64,000 nucleotides of DNA from JBQTIU01 sp052387815 (GTDB taxonomy: Bacteria > Pseudomonadota > Alphaproteobacteria > CACIAM-22H2), in assembly GCA_052387815.1 (NCBI GenBank), contig JBQTIU010000024.1, positions 1 to 64,000 on the forward strand, given 5' to 3'. Under the pieces are notes generated by a model. That model was not told the origin of the DNA, ran no database searches, and saw only the letters and a list, made by a program, of their open reading frames with translations. Of the stretch, positions 41,499 to 51,049 are shown in pieces. A program made the position numbers and the translations under genes. The first letter of the stretch is position 1. Each line of letters starts with the position of its first letter.

Positions 41499-42430
41499 CG
41501 ATCGAGGTTCATGGCAACGGCCTTCCGGAACACGGCGAGATGCGATTCGCCGGCGAGTCCGTGGCGCTGGAGCTCGAACGCGATCGGCGCAAGCGCATCG
41601 ACGGCGAGCCGCCGCGCGAAATTGCTGCATTTGTGGAGAATCGCGCCCCTGCCGGCGGGGCGGGCATGGCGCAAAAGATACAGTTTATATTGCGCGCGGT
41701 TGATCGGCTCAGTCCGGTAGTCGATGAAGTCAAGGCCGAACCGTTCGGCCGCGACCTCGAAGCAAGACTTGCGCCACAGTGTGGCATGGTGAGGCGGCAG
41801 GTTGAGGTAGTTGCCGACCAGCTCTCCCACGAACCCGTCCTGGTTCGGCAGGGAGACCAGGAGGAATCCATCGGCCGCGAGCTTAGCGGCACCGGCGCGG
41901 AAAAACGCGGCCGGATCGGCAAGATGCTCGACGACGTGGAACGCCACGATGGCCTCCTGTCCCGGTTCGACCGATTCGAGCGCATGATCGGAGACCGGGA
42001 GGTCGACCTTACGAGCTGCGGCGACAGCGGCAGGGTTGAACTCTAGCCCCTCGACCCTCGCAATGGCGTGCCGCGCCTGGTTCAGAAAATCGCCGCGCCC
42101 GGCACCGAGTTCCAGCACGCTATCGACTCCCGCCTGGACCAGGACCTCGATCGCTACCGCCCATTCCCATCTCCCCGCGCTGTAATAGGGCGCCCAATCG
42201 GAAAGCCGCGCGTAGAGAGACGCCGGTCCAATCATCGCGGGAACGAACCGGTGCAGGCCGCAGCCCGCGCACCGCCGTTGTTCGAGCGCCGGCGGCAAGT
42301 CGGGAAAATCCGCATCGATGTCGTAGCCGAATCCGCGCCAATAGGTACGAATGCCGGCGACCGGGACCGGCGGTTCGCCGACATAAGCAGGGCTCCCGCA
42401 CAGCGGACACAACGACCCGTCAGCTGGCAT
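41495..42430 (-). CDS. Class I methyltransferase with N-terminal zinc-ribbon-like segment
   Basis: 311 residues from ATG 42430 (MPADGSLCPLCGSPAYVGEP). Two CxxC pairs (C8/C11, and C54/C57 in 'QRRCAGCGLH') form a probable zinc ribbon. The methyltransferase part has 'SVLELGAGRGDFL', 'FHVVEHLADP' and 'FLLVSLPNQDGFVGELVG'. It overlaps the upstream gene by 11 bp and rfbF by 4 bp. Position next to the CDP-sugar genes makes sugar methylation plausible; the substrate is unknown. Confidence 0.85.
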   Translation of the reverse strand: MPADGSLCPLCGSPAYVGEPPVPVAGIRTYWRGFGYDIDADFPDLPPALEQRRCAGCGLHRFVPAMIGPASLYARLSDWAPYYSAGRWEWAVAIEVLVQAGVDSVLELGAGRGDFLNQARHAIARVEGLEFNPAAVAAARKVDLPVSDHALESVEPGQEAIVAFHVVEHLADPAAFFRAGAAKLAADGFLLVSLPNQDGFVGELVGNYLNLPPHHATLWRKSCFEVAAERFGLDFIDYRTEPINRAQYKLYLLRHARPAGRGAILHKCSNFARRLAVDALAPIAFELQRHGLAGESHLAVFRKAVAMNLDR

Positions 42431-44114
42431 CGGCCGCCGCGGCCTCGATATAGTCCACGTCCCCGCCTTGCGCCCACCTGCTGAAGCGCTCAAGATCGCC
42501 GTTGCGCCTTGCCTCGTCGAGGGAGCGCGCCACCGCGACCAGGTTGTGATCGAGCGGATGCCCGCCGCGTTCGGTGTGGTCGAGGAACGCCGACTTGAAG
42601 CTGCGCATGCGCCAGGGCCGCAGCACGAAGGCGGCATGGGCGTGGCGGCGCGCGAGCTCGCGTTCGGCCTCGGTCATGGGCGCAAGCAAGTGCAGCCGCG
42701 CGAGGCGCTCGAGGTACTCTGCCGCGGACGCCGAATCGACCGTGAAGCCGAGTCCTGAATAACGGCCCGTGCCGGCGGTGAGCGTCGGCTTGCCCAAGCA
42801 GGGGAGTTCCATGCCGGCGGTCCCGCGCACGGTCACCCCGTAATCGGCGAATTCGAACAGCGAGCGCGTCGAGATGTCGCTGTCGGGATAGAGCAACTTG
42901 ACGTGGGGGGGCAGGGCGCCCACGCGCGCGCGGATGAGGCCGAGCTCCGAGTATTCGCCCTCGACCCCCTCGCGCGCCCGCTTCCACAGATTGGCCGGGT
43001 GGAGCTTGACGAGCCAGTTGAGGTTGGGGTTGGCCGCGAGCGCCCGGACCGTCTCAGCGAACCAGTCGCCGTAGTCCTCGAACAGATCCTCGCCGAAGAA
43101 CAGGTTAGCATCCCACAGCACGGGCGAGAACACGACGGCCGTTTTCTTCGCCGGGTCCAGGGTGAGGCGTGCGCCGATCGCGGCCCGGTGGGCGTCGCGC
43201 ACCCCGGGCTGGTTGCGGCTTTGCAGGAACCATTTGCCGCTGTAGCGGTCGGCGAACATGCGGTCGACCTCATCGTCCTCGCGCGCCGTCCACGGCCGCC
43301 GCAGCACGGCTTTGAAGGTGGCGGGCGATACCGAGGACGGATGCATGCGGCGCGTCTCGGCGGTCAAGCGCTTCAGCGTCAGCGCGTCGTCGCGCCACGG
43401 CTGGACCACCTGGATGACGCCCGCTCCGTCGGCGATCAGGCGGTCGACGACCGGGCCGTTGGTGGCGTAATTCGCCTCGATGACCAGGCCCAATTCCGCG
43501 CGCACGGCCGCGACCAGGCGTTCGGCCACCACGACGCGGGCAAGGAGCCCCGGCAGCGTGGCGGCGATCTCGGCGTGCGTGCCGGGCTGGCGCGGGTCGG
43601 GCGCGCCCTCGTGGCGCTGGCGCGATACGGTGGCCAGGATCTGGGGCCCGATCCACGAGCCCTCGAACCGCCACTGCTTGACCGCCTGGAACGACATGTC
43701 GCCGGCGAGGAGCCGCGTCGCCTCCGCGGCGGCGCGTTCCCGCTCGGCGTCGGCGGGCGGGAACTCGTCGAGATAGACGAAATCGCCGATGCCGAAGGCG
43801 CGGAAGTAGCGCTGCGCCCGGGTGTTGGTCCGCGAGTTGGTCAGCACGACCGGCCGCCAGCCTTCAAGCTTTAGGGCCGCCCCCAGCATCGCCTCAAGCT
43901 TCATCTGGTAGACCATGTCGGTGTTCGACACGATCAACAGGCGCTTGGCCGCGGCTGGCGGCTCGGGCATTGCCGACCTCAGCCAGGCGATTTCGGCCAC
44001 GGTCTTGAGATAGTCGGCGCGCACGGCCCGTTCCGTCTCCGGATCGCGAAGCCCGCGCGCGAGATCGATGAGGGCGGGCCCGAGGATCGGCACCCGGGCG
44101 ATGTGCCTACGCAT
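42420..44114 (-). CDS. Capsule/surface carbohydrate biosynthesis protein, GT-B-like
   Basis: 564 residues. The N-terminal ~55 residues form a separate helical part. Then 'AAAKRLLIVSNTDMVYQMKLEAML' and later 'AVVFSPVLWDANLFFGEDLFEDY' and 'NLNWLVKLHPANLW' resemble CDP-glycerol/Kdo-transferase-like (GT-B) capsule proteins, where a 'KLHP' strand is typical. 'FEFADYGVTVRGTAGMELP' is the likely donor-site loop. It sits between neuA and the zinc-ribbon methyltransferase. Possibly a nonulosonate or capsular transferase; family only broadly recognised. Confidence 0.65.
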   Translation of the reverse strand: MRRHIARVPILGPALIDLARGLRDPETERAVRADYLKTVAEIAWLRSAMPEPPAAAKRLLIVSNTDMVYQMKLEAMLGAALKLEGWRPVVLTNSRTNTRAQRYFRAFGIGDFVYLDEFPPADAERERAAAEATRLLAGDMSFQAVKQWRFEGSWIGPQILATVSRQRHEGAPDPRQPGTHAEIAATLPGLLARVVVAERLVAAVRAELGLVIEANYATNGPVVDRLIADGAGVIQVVQPWRDDALTLKRLTAETRRMHPSSVSPATFKAVLRRPWTAREDDEVDRMFADRYSGKWFLQSRNQPGVRDAHRAAIGARLTLDPAKKTAVVFSPVLWDANLFFGEDLFEDYGDWFAETVRALAANPNLNWLVKLHPANLWKRAREGVEGEYSELGLIRARVGALPPHVKLLYPDSDISTRSLFEFADYGVTVRGTAGMELPCLGKPTLTAGTGRYSGLGFTVDSASAAEYLERLARLHLLAPMTEAERELARRHAHAAFVLRPWRMRSFKSAFLDHTERGGHPLDHNLVAVARSLDEARRNGDLERFSRWAQGGDVDYIEAAAADAS

Positions 44115-44823
44115 GGCGGGCGTGCCGGCGCGCGGCGATCAGCAGCTCGGCGAGGCGCAGGTCCCAGGGGTCGTCGATGTCGAGCGAATCGCGTTCGTCC
44201 ATGACGTAGCCGACCGAAGGATTCCCATAGAGCGCGCCGCGGCCGAGTACGGCCGAGCGCACGATCAGGATCGCCGGCCCGTTGCGGGCGAACACCCTGG
44301 GCTTGTCCTGGCGGCGCAGGAGCTCGGGGCCGGGCCGGAACGGGGAGAGCACGCCGTCCTTCATGGTCAGTATCGAGACCGGATTGAAGCGGTGCGGCAC
44401 CTCGACGACGCTGACCACGGTCTCCGCGCCGGCCCGCTCCATGAGCTCGATCGCCTCGTCGATATGCCGGCTCTCTCGCATGGGCGAGGTCGGCTGCAAC
44501 AGCGCCACGGCCTCGACCTCGAGGCCCTCGCCGCGGGCCCAATCGAGGGCGTGGCGCATCACCGGCAGCATCGGCGCCTCGTCGCGGGCGAGCTCGGGCG
44601 GCCGCAGGAACGGCACCTCGAGCCCGAGCGAGCGCCCCACTGCCGCGATCTCGGGATCGTCGGTGGACAAGAGCACGCGGCCTAGGCGCTTGGCGGCGAG
44701 CGCCGCCTCGACGGTGTAGGCGAGAAGCGGCCGGCCGGCCAAGGGCGCCACGTTCTTGCGCGGGATCGCCTTCGAGCCGCCGCGCGCCGGGATGAGGCCG
44801 AGGACAGCGGAGCCGTCAATCAT
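44107..44823 (-). CDS. neuA: Acylneuraminate cytidylyltransferase
   Basis: 238 residues. 'GLIPARGGSKAIPRKNVAPLAGRPLL' is the CTP-binding P-loop-like start, 'LLQPTSPMRESRHIDEAI' contains the conserved LQPTSP, and 'SLDIDDPWDLRLAE' the metal-binding DxDxP-like end. It activates a nonulosonic acid (sialic, legionaminic or related) as the CMP sugar. Together with neuB and neuC nearby the route is complete from UDP-GlcNAc or a diNAc-bacillosamine precursor. The stop overlaps the next gene by 8 bp. Confidence 0.94.
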   Translation of the reverse strand: MIDGSAVLGLIPARGGSKAIPRKNVAPLAGRPLLAYTVEAALAAKRLGRVLLSTDDPEIAAVGRSLGLEVPFLRPPELARDEAPMLPVMRHALDWARGEGLEVEAVALLQPTSPMRESRHIDEAIELMERAGAETVVSVVEVPHRFNPVSILTMKDGVLSPFRPGPELLRRQDKPRVFARNGPAILIVRSAVLGRGALYGNPSVGYVMDERDSLDIDDPWDLRLAELLIAARRHARHA

Positions 44824-45915
44824 AAAGCCGTCGGCCGCGCAAGACGTTGCGCAGGCCCATCAGCGGCCGCTCGGCGGCGGCATGAACCAGCGTTGAAGCC
44901 GCGAGGGTTACGAGGAAAACGAATGCGAAGGCGATCGGTCCTGCAAGCGAGAGAAAAACCGAAATAGAAATGATCGGCACATGCAACAGGTAAACCGCGT
45001 AGGTGACGTCGCCGAGGCGCCGGTCGACAAGCTTGACCCTGTCGGAAGGCGGAACGGCGATCAGAGCGCACAGCAAGGCGACGCCGGCGACAAACAAAAC
45101 GGTTGTGGTCACGCTGTCGATCATGGGCGCATGGAGATTGTATTGGTAGTAGTGGTGCCCCGCCTGTACCAACGCGAAGAAGCCCAACAGAAACATGTGA
45201 AACCGGCGGCGCGTGGCATAGAAATACACCGCTGAGCCAAGGAGAAAATAGGGCGCGAACTGCAGGATGCCGTAGAACCTCACATAGCCGTTCATCCACC
45301 AGACGAAAGGGTAGAACGCGAGCGCCGCGACCGCCACGGCGCCCAAGCACCACTGGCGATCGGCGAGCGCGAACACGAGCCCGGCGAGAATGTAGAAGAT
45401 GAGCTCGATGACGACCCAGCCGGCGATCGGGATCACCAGGAGGTTGTTGCCTTGGCGCAGATAGGCGGGCAGCAGCGTCATATTGACGAAAAGCGCCCAG
45501 GGGTCGACACGTATAGGGAGCAACCCTATGTCGATCGTGGGTATTCCCAACCCGATGAAAAGCGCATAGGCGAGAGCGGCGGCGACCCACCAAGTGGGGT
45601 AGATTCTGAGGAACCGATTGACGAGAAACCGGCCGAACGACTTGCAATAGAACAGATCGAGGGCCTCGGATATGACGAAGCCGGAGACGACCAGGAACAG
45701 AAAACGCCAATGTTCCCCAAAGCCAACGGTCGCAGATTCCCGGGCAGATACCCGCTCGTGTGGCTTACGAACACGAGCATCGCAAGCAGGAACCGGAACG
45801 AGCCGAGGAACCGGTAAGGATGGGCGACGAAGCCAGCTCCGCGGAGGTCGGCAGGGGTCGCCGCCGGGATGTCTTCTTTCTTTATGGCAAGCGTGGCGTC
45901 CTTCGAAAGACTCAT
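44816..45915 (-). pseudogene. Acyltransferase family 3 gene with a -1 frameshift
   Basis: From ATG 45915 the first frame reads MSLSKDATLAIKKEDIP, then 'PYRFLGSFRFLLAMLVFVSHTSGYLPG' and 'LALGNIGVF', the classic start of membrane acyltransferase-3 proteins. At about 45695-45704 one base is missing. The next frame continues 'LFLVVSGFVISEALDLFYCKSF' and 'RFLRIYPTWW' with about eight more membrane segments to the TGA at 44816. A single restored base would give a ~365-residue O-acetyltransferase. The gene is lower in G+C than its neighbours. It is a broken gene or a sequence error. Confidence 0.85.
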
Positions 45916-45926
45916 GGGTCCGGGCG

Positions 45927-47078
45927 TCAATACGCGATCCGCTTCTGGATGCCGACGGTCTTGGTCGACAGGATGTCGGCGATCCGCTGGCCGGCGTTGC
46001 CGTCGCCGTAGATCGCGTCCATGGCGTAGCGGCCGTGCTGGACCTGGCGGCGGATCGCAGCGGCGATCGCGCCCCGCTCATGGGGCGCGTCGATGACGTT
46101 GTGGCCGCGCTCGCGTCCCGCCTGCCGGGTGCCGATGTTGGCCACCGGCGCGCCGATATAGGCGCCCTCGCGGATGCCGCTCGACGAGTTGCCCACCAGG
46201 CACGCGGCGCGGGCCATCAGGCCGATATAGGTCTCGGCCGGCAGGTTCTTGAAGAAATGCATGCCCCGGGCAAGGCCCCGCTCGCGCCACTTGCGGATGC
46301 CGCGGGCGATGTGCTCGGACCCGGCATCGGCGTTGGGCCACAGGACGATGGCGGGGAGCCCCGTATCGCTGACCGCTTCGAGGCTCGCCGTGATCTGGCG
46401 CTCGCCCTCGCCGTATTCGGTCGTCACCGGATGCTGGGCCACCACCAGGAACGGCCGCTCGAGGTCGAAACGCTCGCCGACCCCCAGCCTGAAAATGTCG
46501 GGACCAAGCGCCGCCTCGCCGTTGGCCAGGGTCTCGGCCACGAGATCGACGCGCGGGCACCCCACGAGGTGGACGTCCTCCGCGCGCTCGCCCAGCCTGA
46601 TGATGCGCTCGCGCGCCCCGGGGCTGGCCGGGAAATGGATGTGGGCGAACTTGGTGACGGCATGCCGGATGCTCTCGTCGATCGTCCCCGAAACCTCGCC
46701 GCCCATGGTGTGCGCGATCGGGATGTTCATGTAAGCGGCGGCGAGGGTGGTCGCCATGGTCTCGAAGCGGTCGCCGACCGTGAGCACGATGTCGGGCTTC
46801 AGGCTCTCGAACACGGTGGGGAGTTCGAGCAGCCCGAGGCCGGTCGACTTGGCCATGGTCGCGGGCGTCTCGCCCTCGATCAGCATGTGGACCTTGGCCG
46901 CCGCCTCGAAGCCGTCGCGCTCGATCAGGTCGACGACCGCCCCGTAGCGGTCCAAGAGCGCCGAGGCGCCGACCACGACCTGGAGCGTCAAGTCGGGATG
47001 GGCCGCGATCGCCCGCATCGCCGACTTGATGGAGCTGTAGTTGGCGCGCGAGCCGACGACGACGCAAATCTTTCTCAA
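45927..47078 (-). CDS. neuC: UDP-N-acetylglucosamine 2-epimerase (hydrolysing), NeuC/LegG type
   Basis: 383 residues starting with TTG 47078, which overlaps the neuB stop (TTGA); no ATG lies near. 'ICVVVGSRANYSSIKSAM' opens the family; 'VLTVGDRFETMATTLAAAYMNIPIAHTMGGEVSGTIDESIRHAVTK'-region motifs are complete, as is 'VGNSSSGIREGAYIGAPVANIGTRQAGR'. It makes ManNAc (or the 2,4-diacetamido-trideoxy analogue) and UDP. It is coupled to neuB, its pathway partner. Confidence 0.94.
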   Translation of the reverse strand: MRKICVVVGSRANYSSIKSAMRAIAAHPDLTLQVVVGASALLDRYGAVVDLIERDGFEAAAKVHMLIEGETPATMAKSTGLGLLELPTVFESLKPDIVLTVGDRFETMATTLAAAYMNIPIAHTMGGEVSGTIDESIRHAVTKFAHIHFPASPGARERIIRLGERAEDVHLVGCPRVDLVAETLANGEAALGPDIFRLGVGERFDLERPFLVVAQHPVTTEYGEGERQITASLEAVSDTGLPAIVLWPNADAGSEHIARGIRKWRERGLARGMHFFKNLPAETYIGLMARAACLVGNSSSGIREGAYIGAPVANIGTRQAGRERGHNVIDAPHERGAIAAAIRRQVQHGRYAMDAIYGDGNAGQRIADILSTKTVGIQKRIAY

Positions 47079-48067
47079 CTCAAATCCGTCCGTGCGAGCT
47101 TGTGGTCGGCGGGCAGCGCCCGGGCGGCGCGCCGGCCGACGACGTCCTGCCAACGGGCGGCCGAGATGCCGTCGCCCGGCTTCTTGAAGGCGAGGTCGGC
47201 GCGCGTCAGCGCCGTGCCGGCCGGGATGGGCCGCGCGGTGACGATGCTCTTTTCGAAGATGCGCTTCATGTCGCGATAGGGGCCGAGGTCGTCCTTGTCG
47301 ACGGGATGGCCCAGCATCGCCCACACGTCCCGCAAGGCCTCGGCGAGGCGCTTGAAGTCGGCGGGCTCCATGGCATTCGCCGCGTCGCTGCCATACATCA
47401 GGCGCGAGAAGGTGAAATGCTTCTCGATGACCGTGGCGCCGAGCGCCGCGGCGGCGAGCGCGGCGGCGGGGCCGTCGGTGTGGTCGGAAAAGCCGACCGC
47501 CACCCCGTAGCGGGCCCGCATTTCGCCAAGCACGTTCAAGCCGACGCGCTCGGGCGGACAGGGGTAGAGCGAGCTGCATTGCAGGACGACGAGCGGCCCG
47601 CCGCGCCGCAACACCGCGACCGCGGCGTCGAGCTCCGCCCAGTCGCTCATGCCCGAGGACAACAGAACCGGCTTGCCGGTGGCGGCAATCCGTTCGAGGA
47701 GCGGCAGGTTGGTGACCTCGCCCGAGGGAATCTTGTAGGCGCCGACTCCGACCTCCTCCAGGAGGTCGACCGCCTCGAGGCTGAACGGCGAGGACAGGAA
47801 CTCGACCTTGTGCGATTCCGCATGCGCCTTCAAGGCCCTCCACTGGTCGAGGGAAAACGCCGTGCGGCGGAAATAGGCGGCGCGCGGCTCGGCCTGGAAA
47901 TAGGGCGGCGGCGGCGCGTCGGCGAGCGTCTCGGCCGCGGCGATGTGGGTCTGGAACTTGACCGCGTCGGCCCCGCACGAGGCCGCCGCCTCGATGAGCC
48001 TCGAGGCGTTGCCGAACGAGCCGTCATGGACCGAACCGAGCTCGGCGATGAGCGAGCATGGGCGCAT
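47075..48067 (-). CDS. neuB: N-acetylneuraminate/legionaminate synthase
   Basis: 330 residues. The TIM barrel shows 'AELGSVHDGSFGNASRLIEAA', 'ADAVKFQTH', 'YKIPSGEVTNLPLLERIA', 'LLSSGMSD', 'LQCSSLYPCPPERVGLNVL' and 'VGFSDHTDG'. A C-terminal SAF antifreeze-like domain ends the protein ('IVTARPIPAGTALTRADLAFKKPGDGI'). It condenses an N-acylated mannosamine-type sugar with phosphoenolpyruvate. Start ATG 48067. It is slightly shorter than most NeuB but all core elements are there. Confidence 0.95.
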   Translation of the reverse strand: MRPCSLIAELGSVHDGSFGNASRLIEAAASCGADAVKFQTHIAAAETLADAPPPPYFQAEPRAAYFRRTAFSLDQWRALKAHAESHKVEFLSSPFSLEAVDLLEEVGVGAYKIPSGEVTNLPLLERIAATGKPVLLSSGMSDWAELDAAVAVLRRGGPLVVLQCSSLYPCPPERVGLNVLGEMRARYGVAVGFSDHTDGPAAALAAAALGATVIEKHFTFSRLMYGSDAANAMEPADFKRLAEALRDVWAMLGHPVDKDDLGPYRDMKRIFEKSIVTARPIPAGTALTRADLAFKKPGDGISAARWQDVVGRRAARALPADHKLARTDLS

Positions 48068-48076
48068 GGGGATGCC

Positions 48077-49114
48077 CTAGGCGCGACCGAGAATCCGCCG
48101 CAAGCCTCCATAGACGGCATAAGGGACCTTCTGCCAGGTGCGGTTGAGCCAGCGCTCGATGGGCGGGCGGGAGAGCGCACCTTCGATCGCCCGGATGTCC
48201 GCCTCGGGCGTCAGTCGGGCCTCCTCCATGAGGCCGATGGCGAACGAATTGAAGCCGTAGACGAGCGCGATCGCGGCGAGGCGCTGGCGCGTCTCGGCCG
48301 ACAAGTCCGTCCGCTCGGGATCGATGACGAAGATGGCGTCGCCGGCGTGGATCAGGCGCCGGTCCGCCATGGCGGACAGCCTCGTGGGCGCGCGCGTATA
48401 GGCCTGATGGCCGAGCTCGAGGTCGATGAGGCGCATCCCGTGGTCGCGGAGATAGACGTGCTGGTCGCCGAGCAGCGGGTGCTCCCGGTAGTAGGGGACG
48501 GCGACGAACTCGGTATACACGAACAGGATGCGGCCGCGCTCGAGCAGGCCCTCGGCGCCTTTGAGGACCCTGAGTTCCGCCCCCTCGGTGTCGATTTTCA
48601 GGAAATCCACGGTCGCCTCGGGGTCGAGCACCCGGTCCAGCCGCCGGCACCGCATCGGCAAGGTGCGGTTGACCTTTCCGTGCACCTCGAGGAACGACTT
48701 GCCGGACCGGCGGTCCTTGCGTGGATAGGTCTGAAAGATGCGCACGCCGATCTCCGGCTGGGTCTCGCCCATCATGGTGCAGGCGCCGGGGCCCGCGGTG
48801 ACGTAGAAGGGGCGCTCCTCCTCGCGATCCCAGGCCGCGCAGTCGAAGTAGCGCAGCGAGCGGAAGGCCGGCATCCTCATGCCCGCCTTCATGGCATCGG
48901 TGTCGCCAGCCACCAGCTTGCGGTACTCCTCAGGGTTCGGTTCGAAGCCGATCAAGTCCGCGCGGCGGGTATAGGAGGCGGGGAGGAAGAACATGCCGTT
49001 GCGGGCGCCGACATCGACGACGGTCGGCGCGATTTTGGCCTCCTCCAGCGGCGCGAACACGATGTCGCCGACCGTCCGTCCGGTGGCCGTGCGGTAATCG
49101 AGGCTGTTCAGCAT
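48077..49114 (-). CDS. FkbM family methyltransferase
   Basis: 345 residues from ATG 49114 (MLNSLDYRTATGRTVGDIV); the frame is open further up but without similarity. 'TVVDVGARNGMFFLPASY' and 'LIGFEPNPEEYRKL' form the SAM site, and 'VDFLKIDTEGAELRVLKGA' is a complete FkbM catalytic motif. The protein is longer than typical FkbM, with an extra ~100-residue C-terminal helical part. It lies 9 bp before neuB; an O-methyl on the glycan is inferred. Confidence 0.88.
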   Translation of the reverse strand: MLNSLDYRTATGRTVGDIVFAPLEEAKIAPTVVDVGARNGMFFLPASYTRRADLIGFEPNPEEYRKLVAGDTDAMKAGMRMPAFRSLRYFDCAAWDREEERPFYVTAGPGACTMMGETQPEIGVRIFQTYPRKDRRSGKSFLEVHGKVNRTLPMRCRRLDRVLDPEATVDFLKIDTEGAELRVLKGAEGLLERGRILFVYTEFVAVPYYREHPLLGDQHVYLRDHGMRLIDLELGHQAYTRAPTRLSAMADRRLIHAGDAIFVIDPERTDLSAETRQRLAAIALVYGFNSFAIGLMEEARLTPEADIRAIEGALSRPPIERWLNRTWQKVPYAVYGGLRRILGRA

Positions 49115-49148
49115 GCGGGCAAACCTCCCAAGATCGTTGCCCTTAAGC

Positions 49149-50126
49149 TCAGGTCGCCTTGAGGCGCAAAGTTGGCTGCGCCTTGACGGAGGTGGCACCG
49201 AGCGCCCGCAGAACGTCGTTGCCGTCGAGCGCGAATTCGTCGGGGTTCGGCGGGATGGCAGCCTCGGTCGGCGCGCGCTCGCGCACCACCACGGTGGCCG
49301 GAAGGGCGGCGCGCCAAATCGCCAACTGTAGCTGGTGGCTCAGTCGGTTGGTGCTGCGCGAATCGTCGAGCACCACGAGCCGCAAGGTGGCGGCGACGTC
49401 GTCGAGGATCGGGGTCCAGTCGTCGATGAGCAGGCCGTTCACGGAAAACAGGGAGGCCCGCATCCCCTTCTCCGCCATCTGCCGGGCGAGCCGGCGGCCT
49501 TGCGGGAAGGCGAGATTGAAGCAGACGATGGTGGCGTCGGGCCCGCTCGCATAGCGGAACAGGGCGCCGTCGCCGAAGCACTCGACCGGTCCCTCGACGG
49601 CCTCGATCTCGTGGCGCAACAGCCGCTGGCTCACGGCGATGATCCGGAAGCCGGGGGCGACGAGATGCCGGCCGAAGATGGCGTCGGCGTCGTGACGGTT
49701 GCTCACCGTATAGGCGGGGATGCGGGCCATCGAACAGAAATCCCCGAGATTGTTGAGGCGCGATTGCGGCCCCTCGAAGCCGCTGTCGACGACGGCGGCG
49801 ACGATGGAAAAGGACGCCCGCGGGGGATAGAGCCGCACCATGTTGTAGGTGTTGACCAGATGGTCCGTCGACAGCAGGAGGAAATCCTGCTGCTTCATGA
49901 AAAAGGCCGAATCGACCCCTTCCAGCATCAACCCGAAGCCCATGCCGACCAGCGCGTTCTCGCAGTTGGGCGTGTTGATGACCTTGAGCCCGTCACGGCT
50001 CTCCAGCCCCGCGGTCAGCCCAGCCAGCCGGCTGCCGGCGGCGATGTTCTGGCCGTAGAGTACGAAGGGCGCGCGGCCGGCCAGGAGCTTGCGGACCAGC
50101 GCGTTGAGGTAGCCGACGTAAGTCAT
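49149..50126 (-). CDS. Thiamine-diphosphate E1 component, beta subunit-like
   Basis: 325 residues from ATG 50126, coupled to the alpha-like gene by ATGA. 'MTYVGYLNALVRKLLAGRAPFVLYGQNI' matches the E1-beta opening. 'KVINTPNCENALVGMGFGLMLEGV' holds the Glu expected to activate ThDP. The C-terminal transketolase-like domain is shown by 'DATIVCFNLAFPQGRRLARQM'. There are no E2 or E3 genes nearby, so a pyruvate dehydrogenase complex is unlikely. In a sugar locus, a two-carbon transfer onto a keto-sugar is the likelier role. Confidence 0.85.
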   Translation of the reverse strand: MTYVGYLNALVRKLLAGRAPFVLYGQNIAAGSRLAGLTAGLESRDGLKVINTPNCENALVGMGFGLMLEGVDSAFFMKQQDFLLLSTDHLVNTYNMVRLYPPRASFSIVAAVVDSGFEGPQSRLNNLGDFCSMARIPAYTVSNRHDADAIFGRHLVAPGFRIIAVSQRLLRHEIEAVEGPVECFGDGALFRYASGPDATIVCFNLAFPQGRRLARQMAEKGMRASLFSVNGLLIDDWTPILDDVAATLRLVVLDDSRSTNRLSHQLQLAIWRAALPATVVVRERAPTEAAIPPNPDEFALDGNDVLRALGATSVKAQPTLRLKAT

Positions 50127-51049
50127 TGCATCTCGACCTGCAGGCGCGCGAGCAGCGAGTCGGAAAGCGCCGCGATCTCGGCGACGCCGAACCGCTGCCC
50201 GAGCGCGTAGACCGGGTCGCCGTCGTCCTCGCGGATGATCGGCGGCGAGCACAGCATCACGCTCGGCGCGACGCCGTGATGGTAGTTGACGTGGCGGCCG
50301 GGACGGCCGGGTTCCTCGATGATCCAGTCGCCGAGGGTGTGGAGCAAGACCTCGACGAGGACGGGTGTGCGCCCGGCGATCGCCGCCGCGCGCAGCGCCG
50401 AGAGCGCCTCGCGATAGGCGCACACGTCGTTGCCGGCAAGCCGCCGGTAGGGGACGCCGAGGCCGCTGCCCAGGCGCTCGACGTCGATCGGGCAGCGGCG
50501 CTCCTCGATGCGCGTGTACATCGACCACTGGTTGTTCTCGATCACCACCAGGGCCGGCAGCGCGAAGCTTTTCAAGAGCAGCAGGGACTCGTAGAACTGG
50601 CCTTCCTCCATGGCGCCGTCGCCGCTCACCACGACGGTGATCCCCGGCCGGCCGGCCATCTGCCCGCCGAGCGCGACGCCGGCCCCGACGCCGAGATTGT
50701 TGCCGAGGACGCTCGAAGTGTAGACGATCCCGGCCGCCGGATTGGCGAGGTTCATGGAGCCGAGCCGGCCCCCCGCTAGCCCTGAGGGCAGCAGGCGATA
50801 TTCGTCGATCTCGGCGCGCAGCGAGGGTTGGCGGGCGAGGTTGTAATGGATATTGCGGTGGCTGAGCAGCAGGCGGTCCTCCTCGGCGAGCGCGGCGACC
50901 ACGGCCACCGCCACCGCCTCGTGGCCGAGCCCGAGATGGACGGGGACCGGGAAATCGCGCGCCTTGTTGCGCTCGTTCACCAGCATCTGGGCGAGGCGCA
51001 CGCGCACGACCTCCGCCGCCAACGCGCGATCGGCGTCAGAAACCGCCAT
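50123..51049 (-). CDS. Thiamine-diphosphate E1 component, alpha subunit-like
   Basis: 308 residues from ATG 51049 (MAVSDADRALAAEVVRVRLA); it overlaps the RmlC-like gene by 14 bp. The ThDP-binding motif is GDGAMEEGQFYESLLLL...ENN, the usual GDG-x(about 26)-N. 'LLSHRNIHYNLARQ' and 'GGRLGSMN' correspond to the E1-alpha entry loop, but the common 'GSMH' His is Asn. It pairs with the beta-like gene as a heterotetramer. Small size and absence of phosphorylation-loop serines also set it apart from PDH E1. Confidence 0.87.
   Translation of the reverse strand: MAVSDADRALAAEVVRVRLAQMLVNERNKARDFPVPVHLGLGHEAVAVAVVAALAEEDRLLLSHRNIHYNLARQPSLRAEIDEYRLLPSGLAGGRLGSMNLANPAAGIVYTSSVLGNNLGVGAGVALGGQMAGRPGITVVVSGDGAMEEGQFYESLLLLKSFALPALVVIENNQWSMYTRIEERRCPIDVERLGSGLGVPYRRLAGNDVCAYREALSALRAAAIAGRTPVLVEVLLHTLGDWIIEEPGRPGRHVNYHHGVAPSVMLCSPPIIREDDGDPVYALGQRFGVAEIAALSDSLLARLQVEMQ

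Noticed and set aside
49149..51049. Pyruvate or acetoin dehydrogenase operon
   Set aside because: No lipoyl E2 or E3 gene adjoins, and the genes are embedded in sugar-nucleotide functions.
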